DNA from: Ettlia oleoabundans
Taxonomy: Eukaryota > Chlorophyta > Chlorophyceae > Chlamydomonadales
Direction of reading: 5' to 3'
NCBI GenBank assembly: GCA_019693395.1
Contig: JAAMXP010001414.1
Coordinates: 1-60,093, forward strand
DNA length: 60,093 nucleotides
Numbering within the stretch: position 1 is the first letter of the stretch; each line of letters begins with the position of its first letter. The position numbers and the translations under genes are program-made. The notes beneath the pieces are model-generated. The model had not been told where the DNA came from, searched no databases, and worked only from the letters and a program-made list of their open reading frames with translations. Positions 39,201-51,269 of the stretch are shown piece by piece.

Positions 39201-40673
39201 AGTCAGCGCTCCTCCGTATGGCTGGCCTGCGGGGGGCAGTAGTGGTGAGCAATCGTGATGGGGCCCAGGCATGTGAGCAGCAAATGCGTGTGCCTGTGCA
39301 ACTTAAACTGGGTTCTTCTGTTCAAGGGCTTTCATTGCACATGACCATACTACCAGGGACACGCGATTGGTAAGCCCAACTGGCACCAGCCCTCCCACTC
39401 AGAAATTCTATGAGCCCCCTTGGTAATGCCCAAAACGTGCCGTTCAATCAAGTCCTCCTGCAGACCCTCCCTGGCTGCCTGAAACCTTCACCCCTCCCTC
39501 CCTGCTCTCACCATCATGTATCAGGTCAAAGGAGGCCGCCAGCATGACGCCGCAGGCAACGGCGGTGGCAAGCCCTGTGGTGCCTTCGCTCATGGACCGC
39601 ACAAAGAAGAAAGGCAGGGCACCCAGGCCAGCAGCAGCAGCCATGGCGATGGTCATGAAGATGATGAGGGGCAGCGGGATGCGTCCCTGGCTCCCGCTGC
39701 GCTTCCCAGTGCCGCCAATGGACCCGCCGCCAATGGACCCGCCAGCTTGTTGCTGCTGCTGCTGCCGGCGCCCCTGAGCCTGCGCCCGGGGTTTCGGCTT
39801 GTGCTGCCGATTCTGCCCGGGAGCTCGCTTCGCCCGCTGACCGTGTACCTGTGCCCCCGCTGCCTCCAACTGTACAAGCAGTGCTTCCTGCTCCTCCCTG
39901 CGTGCCGTCATGCGTTGACGCGCTGCTGCCAGTTTTTGCTCCATCTGCTCTGCAAACACATCGCCTGGGCGGGAGCGGCTGACCGCCGGCTGCTTCTCTG
40001 CCGGCTGCCTCCGATTCCGCAGGGACCCCCGGCCCAGCGACTCCTGCTGCAGCTTCTCTTCACGGCGGCGGGCCACAGCTTCCCCCTGCGCATCAGCTTG
40101 CTGCCGCTGGGTCTTGAGTAGCTCTGCATGGGCCTCCTCATGCTGCTTCAGCAGGTCATCTTGGGCCTGCTGCCGCCGTCGCGCAGCCTGCTCCTGCCGG
40201 CTTGCAGGGTCTAGATGCTGATGTGCCTGCCCGCTGTCCAACTGCCTGTGCTGCTGCGGTTCGGGTATGTCCTGGGTCTGCATGATAGCATCCTCCACAG
40301 ATGTGTCCAACTGGCCATGCCGTCGCGATGGGTCACCCTGTGGCGGCAGTGGAGAGGAGGCGGCAAGCAGGGAATGATGACGTGAAGCCATTGGAGGCCA
40401 AAACAGCGGCAGGAAGTATGAGTATCGACCCTGAAGGAGCAAAACACCACAGTCAAGTGACATTGCACCACCACTGCCCTGGGCACCACGCAAACCCAGG
40501 GTGGAAGGGACAGGGAGGGAGGCGGCCAGCAGGCGGCACCGCCAGCACTAGGTCTCCGAGGCTTGCAACGCGGCACTAGCCGTCCCCACCTCTGCCCAGC
40601 ATGCCAGAGGAGTCAACAATGCCAGGAACACCGGCAAGGCGGCGCCACAGCGCCAAACCGATAGGCGGCGCAT
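36228..40673 (-). CDS. ZIP-family metal transporter with long extensions
   Basis: Divalent metal (zinc) transporter most like the plant protein At3g08650. Seven exons (40673-40590, 40337-39512, 39226-39101, 38814-38714, 38501-38325, 38065-37964, 37604-36228) give 930 residues. It begins with a signal peptide (WRCGAALPVFLALLTPLACW). About 215 residues rich in Gln, Arg and Glu, probably a coiled coil, come before the first core helix (LIIFMTIAMAAAAGLGALPF). Metal-site helices IV and V are conserved: VLMVGIMAAHALGEGCAVGV and LAIGVHNIPEGLAKATVLVG. The pattern GFAAGCMVWMVFAELLPDAL follows. The C-terminal exon adds several Ala/Gly-rich membrane helices around a loop with MYQQHHLHHQVHAAH, a likely metal-binding histidine cluster, and a late AHESAHTATLVKSMLYPFG helix. 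Which membrane holds it is unknown. Confidence 0.85.
39067..39090 (+). repeat. 12-nt tandem duplication
   Basis: ACCCACAAGTTC occurs twice in tandem in an intron of the ZIP gene, next to the donor of the exon ending at 39101 (minus strand). Confidence 0.7.
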
Positions 40674-41073
40674 GTGACAGGCGCGATCTATGGTCGTTAG
40701 GGTTGTACAGACATAGCAGTGGTCAAGACGAGCCGTTGGACACGTTCGGTACGACACTTGGAGGAGGCTGCGTGCCGCGATACGTCGCAAGGCACCCGGA
40801 TGCGGCAGTGCGTATTAGTGTGGCCGCACGGTTCTAAAAGTACAGCAAAGCAGCATTTGTTTCCAGGAGGCCTGCGGCACACCCTTGCAAGGGGTCCGGC
40901 ACCTGTCCAGCTGGCGACCTGTCCTCTTTTTTTCTCTCTCTCTTTGGTTTATAAACGTCTCCAAGCATTGCCTTATATACTAGTTGAGCAATTTTTGCAT
41001 GCCTTGAGCCGCACCTCTCGGACCCCAGCTTTCGATCACCCCAGCGGAGGCGGGGCACCGGCTGCTGCATCAG
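40674..41073. promoter_or_regulatory. Divergent promoter, ZIP transporter / NUP107
   Basis: 400 bp between opposed start codons. TATAAA at 40950-40955, preceded by a CT-rich tract (40925-40946), lies 119 bp upstream of the NUP107 ATG and could be its TATA box. An AT-rich patch (TTATATAC, 40972-40979) lies between them. Nothing similar is seen for the ZIP gene. Confidence 0.5.
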
Positions 41074-44000
41074 ATGCAGCAAGGTGAGCAGTATGTGGCG
41101 ATCCAGCGATCGGCAGCGCTGCAACCTTCGCTTGCCCGCCATCACCTTCCCTTCTGCGCGCTGCTGCTGCAGGCCTGGCTTTCAGCAACCCATATTTTGG
41201 GGAAGCGCTGTCCCCAAGCCCATCCAACGATGGCGCCTTCAACCAGGCTTTCAGTCCAGCACCCAGCGCAGCGCCTACGTCGGCGGTGGGCTTCCGCCGC
41301 TTGGGCTTTATGCCGCAGTCTCAGCTGGGCCGCACTGCGGCCCGGGAGCCCTCAACTGGCGGCAGCGATGAGGCAATGGCGGATGGGGAGGATGATGGCT
41401 TGCTGCACGCAGACCAACAGCCGCCTGCAGCCAGCCTTGCTGGAGCGTCGCCAGGCTCAGCGGCAGGCGCCAGCGGCGAGACCAGGGAGCGGCCTGAAGA
41501 AGAAGAGTTTGCAGGGGTGCTGGGAGCAGGTGGGCTAACAGCTGCAGTGGATTGCGAGCTCTTTCGTGTATAGCTCACGAGCAGAGGCGCAACCTCTGGC
41601 TGCCCGCTCCTGAGGTGCCTGTGATACGCCTGCCAGGCTGTTTGCCTCACAACCTGCACGTTCCTCCTGCTGCCACTGCTCCTGTGCAGTGATGAGGGGT
41701 GAGGGTGATGCAGCAGAGGCGGTACGCGAGTACGCCGCTATTTGTCGCCAGCGTGCCGCCGCACTTAGGGAGCTAGCCAGCAGCCAGCTGCAGCGTGCCG
41801 CCAGGTGCGATGCCACATGCGGTGGTGGGCTAGGGCCACGAAAGGAGTGGGTATGCAGCAAGGAGCAGAGCAGCAAGGGCGGTTGAATGCCTCTCTGGTT
41901 GCGGCCCCTGCCTGCAGACCTGCCACCGTTGCGCTGCTTCCCTGCCCACCTGTATGTGTGGTTGGCTGCAAACCGCATGTTTTTCCCGTCCTCTATGTGT
42001 GTACCTGCCTGCCTGTTTGCCTTGCGTGGCTGCAGGTATATGGCCCTGACGGAGCAGGCCAACGAGCTGGAAGGGGAGGCAGCTACCTGGCAGCTGCTCT
42101 GGTTCCTGCATGGCCTGCGGCAAAGGTACTGTGGGAGCTGTTGCCCGGCGCCCCACAGCTGCGAGCCAGCAGTGAACGCTCTGCTCCGCTGACACCTGCC
42201 GCTGTAGTGAAGGATGAAGGCTGTCGTGTACTGTAGTCAACTCGTTGTGGCTGCTGGCAACTTCAGGTGCCAATGTGATCGTGGCATGAATACGCTGCCG
42301 TTACCTAATTTTCGGCGCCTTTGTTGGCACCTTCCGCCCATTTCACTCTCGTTTTCTTGCAGGGACTTTCCGGGAGGCAGCGGCGGTGGGTTTGTGGAGG
42401 GTGCGGGGTTCAGCAAGACCACCCCGCAGCACGCTGCAGACCTGCTGTTCTCTGATACCGAGCTAAACAGGTGGGCGCTGGCGAGGCACCGCCACAGGGA
42501 CGAGCACATATGGTGATGCCAAGCACGCGCCATGCTCACATACAGGTCTTCAAGGGTGCCCACAAGCACGTGAAGGAGGGCTTGCCAATGCAATTTACCA
42601 CTGCTTCGCTGCGCTTTGTCTCACCCGCATTGCCCATCAGTAGCAGCTTCTATTCCCCCACCACCAATTTAGCGCTTCAATCCCATAGTAAGCGCCTGCT
42701 TGCTCCTGCCTCCATTGGGAGTAGGTGTGCGCGGACGGTGGCTTGGCTGGAGTATCTGGCTGGCGAAGCGCTCGACTCCCAGCACCAGCCGCCTCTGGCC
42801 AGCAGCGATGGCGTGTGGGCAGACACGCGGCGGCGGCTCGACGCTGCGGCAGCGGCACGGGGGTTTGCAGGGCGCGATGCGGGTGCGTAGGTAGCTGGGT
42901 GGGAGACATGGAGCTTTTGGTTGGGCAGGGTAGGGTTTGGTTGGTGTGGCTGCCCAACTGCCTGCTGTAAACAGACCATGTTGGTCCTGATGCGTTGGTC
43001 GGCATCGTGGGTCCCGTCAGGGCTCGTCTGCCAGGCTGCAAACCCCCCCCCCCCCCCACAAAGAGACACAAGTGCACCCCAGCTGGCGCCAGCCAAAGTC
43101 ACCACCTCAGCCCAGCACGACGCTCACCACCATGCCACTGGACACTGACTTTGCGAGCAACCAAATGAACAGCACCCTGCCGGTTCTAGACTAAAGTCAT
43201 TGACTTGTAAACTCACAACACCTATGAACCCCTTGCAGTGGGCCTGGTGAGCGAGCTGGACCCTGATGCGCCCATGCGGCAGCAGCGTGGGCTGCAGTCG
43301 GATGACGCCAGGGATGAGGAGCGGGTGATGGCGCGCGTGTTTGCCCTGCTGCGGGCAGGTGGGTCAACAGAGTTGGGTTCTGTGGGGATGCATGTGGGGT
43401 CGCATTGGTTGTGCATGCGTGCGTGCATGCGTGTATTTTTTCGGGGGAGGAAGGGGGGGAAGGGGCGCGCACGTGGCGCGACATTGCACCCCAATCCCCA
43501 ATCCATCATCCTGCACCATCGCCTTGCAGGACGCCTGGCGGAAGCACGGCAGCTATGCGGGGCGGTGGGGCAGCCCTGGCGCGCAGCCTCTTTGGGTGGT
43601 GGTGGCGCCTACGGGCCGCTGCCGTTGGGGTCTGCTGCTGAGGAGGCTGACATGATGGACCCCGCGGGAGAGCAGGCGCAGGACCTGGCGGCAGAGGTAA
43701 GGCTCCTCCTCTCCCTCACTGCCTGGAACTGCCTGCTTTTGTGATGTGTAGGTGTGTGTAGGGCAAAGGGGTGGGGGTGTGGTTTTTCTTACTTTGTGTG
43801 TGTGTCTGTGTGTGGTGGGGGGGAGGGGGAAGGGGCTGATCACAGGGTCTGGCAACAGAGGTGATGGCTGGTACTGGGTGGCGCTGGCTAGTGTTGCATC
43901 GTGGGTGACCCTGGCGCAATGCAGTTTGCAGAGGAGGTGATGGCGGCACGATCACTGGGCGGTACCAGTTCACTGGGCGGTACCAGAGTAGTCGCCCAGC

Positions 44001-47000
44001 TTGCTGTCTTAAGCCCGCGCAAGCAGCTATGTTGTTGGCTCACGTGCTCTCTGTTGGTCCCATGTTGATGCTAATCATGGTGAGCTGCAGGTGGAGGGTG
44101 GTGCTGGCCTGCTGCGCGCGCTGTGGCGCTGGAGCTGCTACCAAACTGCCGAGCGGGCCGGCGCGGCAGCGGAGGCGGGCGGCGGCGGTCTGCACGAGGC
44201 TGCTGTGTACGCTGCGCTGAGCTGCCACCTGGCACGCCTGCTGCCCGTGTGCGCCAACTGGGAGGACCAGTGCTGGGCCTACCTTCGGTGCTGGCTGGAT
44301 GCAGCCGTAGACTCGACATTGACAGCGCGGCAGTCGGCTCTAGAGGTGGCTACAGCAGCAGCAACAGACGGCCTGCTCGCTGCTGATGTGCTGGCGGCTG
44401 CAGTGGGCGGCGGCGGCGCGGGTAGCAGCACGGTGCAGGATGGGCTGGCAGTGATGCGAGGCGGCTGGCCTATTCGCAGGTACGGTTGCTTGAGGGATGT
44501 GGCAGCGGTGGGGCTGGAGGGAAGGCAGGGGAGGAACCCTGTGGCTCGTGCGGTGTTGACGAAGCAATAACCTACCTACCTGAGTCCATCTCATCCCTGT
44601 CAGCGTAATATCCGTGGCCACAGTAGGCCTTGGACAGGGCTTGTGTAAGCGGCCTATCCTTCGAAGAGGTTAGGGCCAGGCTTTCATCTCAAACCGCGTA
44701 AACGATCCATTTCACCTGCAGAGTGCGCGACGCCTTGCCGCCAACCTTCGAGGAGGCGTTGCAAGCAGCCATGAGCAGTCGACAGGCGCTCCAAGCAGCG
44801 GGTGGCGGTGATGTTGCCGCCGCGCGCTACCGGCATGTGCAGGCGGCCCTGGTGCTGGGGCAGGTGCAGGAGCTGGTGTGTCGCACGCTGGTGCAATGGA
44901 TCACACAGGTGTGAAGCGAGGGCGGGAGCCAGCCTTTGCCGTTTGGTTGCCGCCCCGTCAAACTTCCTGGGGGCCCCAGCCTGTCTGCCGCTGTGGGGTT
45001 GGGTCTATGCAGCTGCTGCTGTTGCCGCATGGTTTCTTGGTTTGATGGGGTTGGTGCATAGCATTCCAGCATCGTACACACCTGCTGAGCAGCAGTGGAG
45101 CAGGCATGCATTGTCCTTGTGCTTATCTGTCACCAGTGCTGCTGTGCTGTGCTGTGTGCAGGGCACCGGCTCCGCTGGCGGCGCTGTTGAAGGGGGTGCA
45201 GACGGCGTTCCAGCCTGCCCGCCCGGGCTGATGCGCTTTGGTGCGCACCTGGCGCTGGCGCTGTGGGATCTGGACATTGTTGAGGTGGCTGAGGGGTGAG
45301 CTGCCATGGTTTTCGTACAGGCTATGCTTGAGTAGCATTTTTGTTGGGCATGGTATGGGCTTGTTGGGCTTTCAAGAGTGATTCTGTGGGTGCTGGGTCA
45401 GCCTCATTAGACCACTACAGCTCTGTAGATAAAACCTTCCACATGCTTCTCACCGCTTGGCACATACTCAGTGTGTCGTACACCACAAAGTTTCCGCACC
45501 CGGCCCAACTCGGTGCGCACGGTTGCAATCCCTGCTGAATTCGAAACTCACAGTGCTCGTCTGCAGCGCCTGCTTCCTCGCATCCGTCCTTCCACGGCTC
45601 CTCAGCCCAGGCCTTGCCCGCCTCAACTATGAAGCCGCTGGCCCCCTGCTACCGGCGCCTCAGCCCCCTGTGTGCCTTACCCTCTCTCGTCCCCCTTTGT
45701 TTCCTGGCTGCAGCAGTGCGGGTGCGGCATATGGCCAGGTGAACGACACTCTCCAGCGGGTGCTGCAGATGTACATCTTCCATCTCATTGACACAGGTGG
45801 GTGGATGGGGTTGTACAGGCGGCGGGGTGATGCCTGGATAGCTAGGCAGGCTGCGCTGGATGGGCGGGCCTGGCACCTTGCGGCAATATGGCAGTGGATA
45901 CCGGTGGTTGCGAGCAGCTCCTCAGCGGTGGTGCGTTGTCGCCGAGTCCAGATGACGTGAATGCTTGCGTGCTTAAGGGTGCAAAGCCATCGCCGACTGC
46001 TGCTGAGCAACTCACATTTGGGTTCTATATGNNNNNNNNNNNNNCCCCCCCCCTTGCCATCCCTCTCCCTGCCCGCAGGCGCTCACAAGCTGGTGCCGCT
46101 GTATGCCTGCCAACTGCGGGCAGGGCTGCGCCACACCACCTACCAAATCTTCTTCGAGCAGCTGCTGGCACAGGTGGGGCAGCGAGAGCAGAGGCGGGAA
46201 CAGAGGGCCTACATCTGGGACTGCCTCTGCACCCCATCACCATACGCACCAAGCCACCTGGCAACAGGTGGCTGTTGGTCGGCATGTGGCACCGCTTGCC
46301 AGCCTTGCAAATCCTTTGCACCCTTTCACACCCTGCCTGCTGCAAGAAGCTTGTCCTGGTATGCCACTTGCTTTACCACTGTGCCTTGACCTGCTGCAGG
46401 GCACGATGGAGGAGTGCCGGGCCGCCTATCGCTCCGCCGCGGACTGGTTTGCGTATTGGCGGCGTGGTGATGTGGCTGAGGGGGAGGCGGAGCTCATTGC
46501 AGATCAGGTGGGTGTGGGGTCGGGTACTGGGTGGGTAGCTGGGTGCATGGGTGTGAAAAGAAAGGAAGATGGCCTAACACCGTTTTTTTCTTGTTGAAAG
46601 CGCTGACCAACCGAGAGTTATGGCTGTCCCACTCTGCTTGCAAGTGGTTTGAATTTTGCTCAACACCCTTGGAACTCACAGCAAAGGTGTCAGCCAGCGA
46701 CATTCACCTCGGCCACCAGTGCCCGCGCTGTGCCTCACTCTGTTGCAGGCGGCTCAGCACAGCCGGTTCGAGATTGGGGGCGGTCCCCTGCTGCGCGCTC
46801 AGTCGGCACGCTGGCTGTGCTTTGGGGCCGCCACAACCACCGGCCCCGCCGCTCTGCGCCATGCCAACGTGCTGTGCCGGGAGTTTGCTCTTGGTAGGTT
46901 GGCAGAGCTGGATACAAGTGCCTGCCGGATCTAATTAGTTTGTCTGCCTTTTCATACCACGGGTTGTGTACTATTGTTGGCGCTCCAACTTGTCCTTAAT

Positions 47001-49298
47001 TGCTCCGTGGAACACAGACATCGCCAGTGGAACTGCCCGCCTGGTGCCCCCTCCCCCTGCCTGCCATGCACCCGCCCATGCACTCGCGTGTGTCTCCCCC
47101 TCCTCCCTGCCTGCAGGCGCCACTGGCGGGGTGGCCGCCGCATCTGCTCTGCTGACCGAGGTGATGCCTGCGGCTCTGGGTATGAACCTGGAGATGTTCC
47201 TAGGCGCCATGCAAGCCGTGGACGACCCGGCCGTGGCTGCTGAAGCAGCGGAGCTCAGGTGGGGGAAGTCCAGCAGGCACACTGGCTGTCTGCCTCGCTG
47301 CTTGTTTGCAGTGAGACAGGGATTGGATGCAAGGTGTGCTGGAGGCACCAGGAGTTTGACGTCTGGTTTGGCTGGTTGGCGGCACGGTAAATAAGTTTCC
47401 TCAGCTCACGCCCCACCTTGCTACTCTCTCAGCAAAGAACGTCTGTTGCCTGGATTTGTGCCTATTCCCTCAGTGTCTCCTTTTGACACAGCTCCTCCAT
47501 TATTGAGCTGTTCTCACTAATTGCCGCTTGGGAACTACTCCCCTGGCTCCCGCGTGCAGAGCCTGGGCGCTCTACTTTGAGTACGAGTCGGAGTTTGCCG
47601 GCTGGCAGCAGCTGTATGGCGCGGCAGTGGAAGCCCTGCAGCAGGCGCAGGAGGCAGCTGCCGCTACCAGGCCTCGCCTTGCTGGCCTTGGGGATGGCGG
47701 CGATGGCGGTAGTGAGCTGTGTGCAGCAAAGCAGTCCCTGTCAGAGCTTGCGGCCCAGACTGTGCCTCTGCTGGAGGCTGTGCTTGCCTTCTTGCAGCAC
47801 CGCGCCCTAGACGCCCTGATAGGGGCCGGCAGCAGCATCAATGGCAGCGAGGGGGAGCAGGAGGAGCACAGGATGGCTGCAGCTGCCCCCGGCGAGGTGG
47901 CTGTGGTGGTGGGCCCGGATTCAGGGCTTGAAACGGGCGCGGATGTGCAGCAAGGCACTGCTTTCCCGGCATACAGCAACCCCCAGGAGCAGCAGGCTGA
48001 GGCTGAGGCTCTGCAAGCAGCGCTGACGGCAGCAGCAGCCGCCTTCCTGCCTGCTGATGTGGCGCAGCAGCTGCAGGTGGTGCCGGGGCCTGCACTAGAA
48101 GAGATGCCCGGCCTGGTCACAGGTGGGGCTTGGGCAACGGCTGCAGCTCAGCTAGACAGCCAGCCCCTGGAAAAGTTCTGGAAAGCGGCGGTCAAGCATG
48201 TGCTGGTTGTCTACCCGCATTACACATTACACGTTGAGAGCTTATTGCTTGGCAATGGCTTACCAGCGTGGGTACACAACTGAGATCCAGCCGACACCCC
48301 CCTCCCGCTCTCCTGTCAATACTCCGCAAAGCAATCACTTACCTATTTTCCACGCAGTCGCACTGGACTGTGGCAGCTCAGCAGCGATGGATGCGGCGCC
48401 GCTGCTGCTGGCCCAGGCCCTCAAAGGCAGCCTGCCCACAGCTGAAGCAGCACGCAGCGGCCGGGCGGATGCCACAGTGGCGCCACTCGTGGTGAGTCAG
48501 GCTGCAGGCTTCAAGCCACACCACTACTGATGCTGTGCCGTTACAGCTTGGCTGTTGATGACACCTGGCAGCCCCTGCTCCCGACCGTGTTTCCGAGCAA
48601 GCATTATTGCTGTGTGTGTTAGTTTGAGACCTCTGGTGTGCTTGTTTGAACGCTATGGGGTGTTTGTCTGTAAAGGCTGGCATTGCCGGGAACTCCCTGG
48701 CCTCCTCTGTCCTGCCAACAACCCCAGCGTGCTTGCCTTGCCATGCAGGTGGTCAACATTGATGCGCCGCCTGCCGCCTCCGCCGCACTCTGCCGCCACA
48801 TCTGCTACCCGCGCCTGGCCCTCAAGTGTGCGGCTCTGAGGGAGGCGCTGGCCTTCATGGGACACATAGGACATCAGGGAGAGCAGGTGGGCTGGGCTAC
48901 TGAGCGAGGCGCTGCTGACCTCGCTCTGCTGCGGCTCACTCCAGCCAGGCTGGGCTGGGCTAGACTGGTCGCAAAGAGGATTGCACCGCAGCTTGCATCT
49001 CGACCATGCCTTGCTGCGTAAGGTTGGGCGCCTTGCCCACTGTTGGTTTTGTCGCGGCTGCAGCTTCCTTGCCTGGTGCCAACCATCCACCTGCGTGTCC
49101 CCGCTTTCTTGCCTGCAGCTGGCGGTTATGGTAGCTAGCAAGGACTTGAGTCCGCTGTTCAGCCAGGCGGAGTTGGCGGAGCTGCTCCAATTTGAGCGGG
49201 CAGCAACAGTGCTGCAGATGCGCAACCACGAGCAAGCAGAGCAAGCTGAACATGGCGCACAAGGATGGCAGCAGCAGCAAGAGCAGGGAGCGGAGTAG
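41074..49298 (+). CDS. NUP107: Nucleoporin NUP107 (Nup84 family)
   Basis: Scaffold nucleoporin of the Y-shaped (Nup107-160/Nup84) subcomplex of the nuclear pore. Twenty exons from 41074-41083 to 49119-49298 give 1140 residues, with every splice phase matching. The first coding exon has only 10 nt. After a disordered N-terminus containing FSNPYFGEALSPSPSND come the family blocks: ICRQRAAALRELASSQLQ, RTVAWLEYLAGE, RLAEARQLCGAVGQPWRAAS (the most diagnostic), LSCHLARLLPVCANWEDQCW, VLQMYIFHLIDTGAHKLVPL, MEECRAAYRSAADWFAYWR, ARWLCFGA, RAWALYFEYESEFAGWQQLY and the C-terminal FSQAELAELLQFE. Exon 47560-48122 carries Gly/Ala/Glu-rich insertions. A 13-N gap (46032-46044) and a poly-C run (43043-43057) fall in introns. 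The 3' end is 289 bp from the convergent protease gene. Confidence 0.93.
43043..43057 (+). repeat. Poly-C homopolymer
   Basis: Fifteen consecutive C in a NUP107 intron. It is a likely sequencing and assembly weak point and has no coding effect. Confidence 0.9.
43951..43985 (+). repeat. 17-nt direct repeat, two copies
   Basis: TCACTGGGCGGTACCAG at 43951-43967 and again at 43969-43985, one base apart, in the NUP107 intron between exons ending 43696 and starting 44091. The copies are identical, which suggests a recent duplication. Confidence 0.8.
46032..46044. other. 13-base assembly gap
   Basis: Thirteen Ns followed by a C run in a NUP107 intron, ahead of the exon starting at 46079. Exon phases on both sides agree, so no exon is missing here. 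Confidence 0.9.
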
Positions 49299-49587
49299 TT
49301 GCCTGGAAGTTTGCCTACGCTTCACGCTGGTGCTGGCCAGTTGCGCAGTGATGCCGGCATTGTTACTTGTGTCGATGATGTTCTTTCCACCCTTGATGCT
49401 TTGCAACTCTGGATGCTTTTCAGCAACAATTTTGGTTTCAAGCAGGAGCAATCCAGCCAGCACAATAGCACAAATAGCAGTATCAAGATCAGCTCAAAAC
49501 CCTGCACTGTGGGCAGGGGCGCTGGTGGAAGCACCGCATCGGGCCCTTTGCCCTGCAGACGTCAACAGGGATGTTTCACTTCAGGCA
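49299..49587. other. Convergent 3' spacer, NUP107 / CPBP protease
   Basis: 289 bp between facing stops. No TGTAA was seen in either direction. The 3' UTRs of the two genes very likely overlap. Confidence 0.4.
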
Positions 49588-50928
49588 TTAGCTGGCCGCC
49601 GGCCTCCCATCGCTTCCACTGCCATTGCCCCACTGGCTCAGCACATACAGCAGCGCTGCCCAGTCATACAGCCAGTGCGTCACGATTGCAGTTTGCAGGT
49701 CAAACACAAGATACTCCACGCCTGCAAGTCATTAGCGCAGTTGCTGGGCAGTTCAGAGGCACACAGGACAAGGTGGTGATGCTATTGGGCTGGCATTCCT
49801 GTAGTTTCCTGGCTGGCCAGCACCTCTGCTTGCACCTGCCCACGACTCACCAAAGAGAGCACTTGCGAAAAATGCAAAGGCAAAGTATGATGGCGTCAGC
49901 GCATGAAGAGCCCCGAAGAGCAGGGAGTTGGCGGCAATGCCGGCTGCCACCGCCGCTCCCTCCTCCATGCCTGCTCCCTGGATGCCGCCAATGGCGGCGG
50001 CCTGGAGGAAAGCGCGGAACAGCGTCTCTTCGCCCACCCCCGCACCCAGGGCTAGCAGGAACAGGCCCTGCGTGGGAACCAGCAGCACAGGCAACAAGCT
50101 GTGGACGGAGGCAGTTGTGCTTAACCCTGGCTGTCCCACACAAGCGCAGAAGTGCATAACTGCTTGAGGCACAAGGGGCCCCAACGTAAAAGCCAGCAGT
50201 ACGCCAGCAAGCCCGCAGGTCAAGCCCTGTTAGCGTGCTCCCCCTCCTGCTGCCGCTCACCCATCCAGGCAGGATCTGAAGCTGAGGGATGAGGGACTCC
50301 TTGAATACACGCCTCAGCTCGGAAAAGCCGGCATCACGCTCAGAGCTGCTGACTCCATAATAGCACACACCACCTAGGGGCAGGATAAAGGCCAGGGCAG
50401 CTGGAAGGTTCAGGTTGGATTGGAGAAACTGCCCTGAAACGTCCAGGCCTGCAGCACAGCAGCATGGTGCCAGCAGGTTGTGTTCAGCTGCTGTGTGTCA
50501 GTGTCGACACCAGCAACAGCATTTGCAGCGGTCCCCAGTTGAGCATGCCACCCACCACGCCAGTCTCCCAGCACCACGCCTGCTGCTGCCATGGCTGCGT
50601 TGCTAACAGTAGCGCCTGCTAAGAAATTGCTGGGGCTGACTACCACTGGGGTGTTCTCTGGGTGCAGCGGTTGCTGTTGCTGTTGCTGTTGGTGCCGATC
50701 CCTGCTCAACTTCTGTTCCTGCTGCACCTCAACCTCGCCGCTGTTCTTGGCAAATAGCCGGTACCGATGCCAGTTTAATGGCGACTTGCGCTTGACATCA
50801 GAGCTGTCACTGCGTGGCCGGCTCTTGCTGGTGCTAGAACTGGTCCGCTGCTGCCTCTGCCGCCGCCAGCACCGCAAACCGCAGCAGAGCGTGGCGGCCT
50901 CTAGGCTCCATGTCTGGCTGGTTGACAT
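49588..50928 (-). CDS. CPBP-family intramembrane protease (CAAX protease-like), probably plastid
   Basis: Member of the CPBP/Abi (Rce1-like) family of membrane-embedded glutamate metalloproteases. Exons 50928-50556, 50448-50261, 50226-49851 and 49721-49588 give 356 residues. The first 100 or so residues are Ser/Gln/Arg-rich and could be a chloroplast transit peptide. Hydrophobic helices follow (LPAALAFILPLGGVCYYG; LTCGLAGVLLAFTLGPLV). The first catalytic motif is intact in GVGEETLFRAFLQ (EExxxR), the second in NSLLFGALHALTPSYF (FxxxH), and a third conserved helix holds VTHWLYDWAALLYVL. These match the plant plastid members. The in-frame stretch after LVPQA (about 31 residues) has a TTCCCACGCAG end and might be a retained intron. 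Substrate unknown. Confidence 0.85.
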
Positions 50929-51269
50929 TGCTGCCGTTCGCCCTAAACGCCACGGCTGACGTGATGAACGGATTGGATGGCCGACGGCGCAGGGTGCAAG
51001 TGTGTCTATTTAGACGAGGGCTCTCAAGTGTGTGTGCCGACGGGATAGATCACACCGGTTACTGATCGAACGTGCTTTCAGAATGCAGATGCAACCATGC
51101 ATGACGGTATTGACAGGGCAGGGTTCTGCATTTTCCATGCTGACGGGGCCCTAGCCGGCCAGCTGAAATCGAACGTCCCCCGCTGCTTTTGAGCAGACAG
51201 AGCGTCTCTGTTTCCATCTTCGGAGCACCAGGGCTTCCTGCTGTAGCCACCTGCTTGAAACGCACCGAA
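50929..51269. promoter_or_regulatory. Divergent promoter, CPBP protease / RING-UBA gene
   Basis: 341 bp between two opposed start codons. No TATA box is seen. The short spacing implies shared control elements. Confidence 0.5.

Noticed and set aside
47572..48120. Minus-strand 182-codon frame opposite NUP107
   Set aside because: Antisense of the Gly/Ala/Glu-rich NUP107 exon, with no domain of its own.
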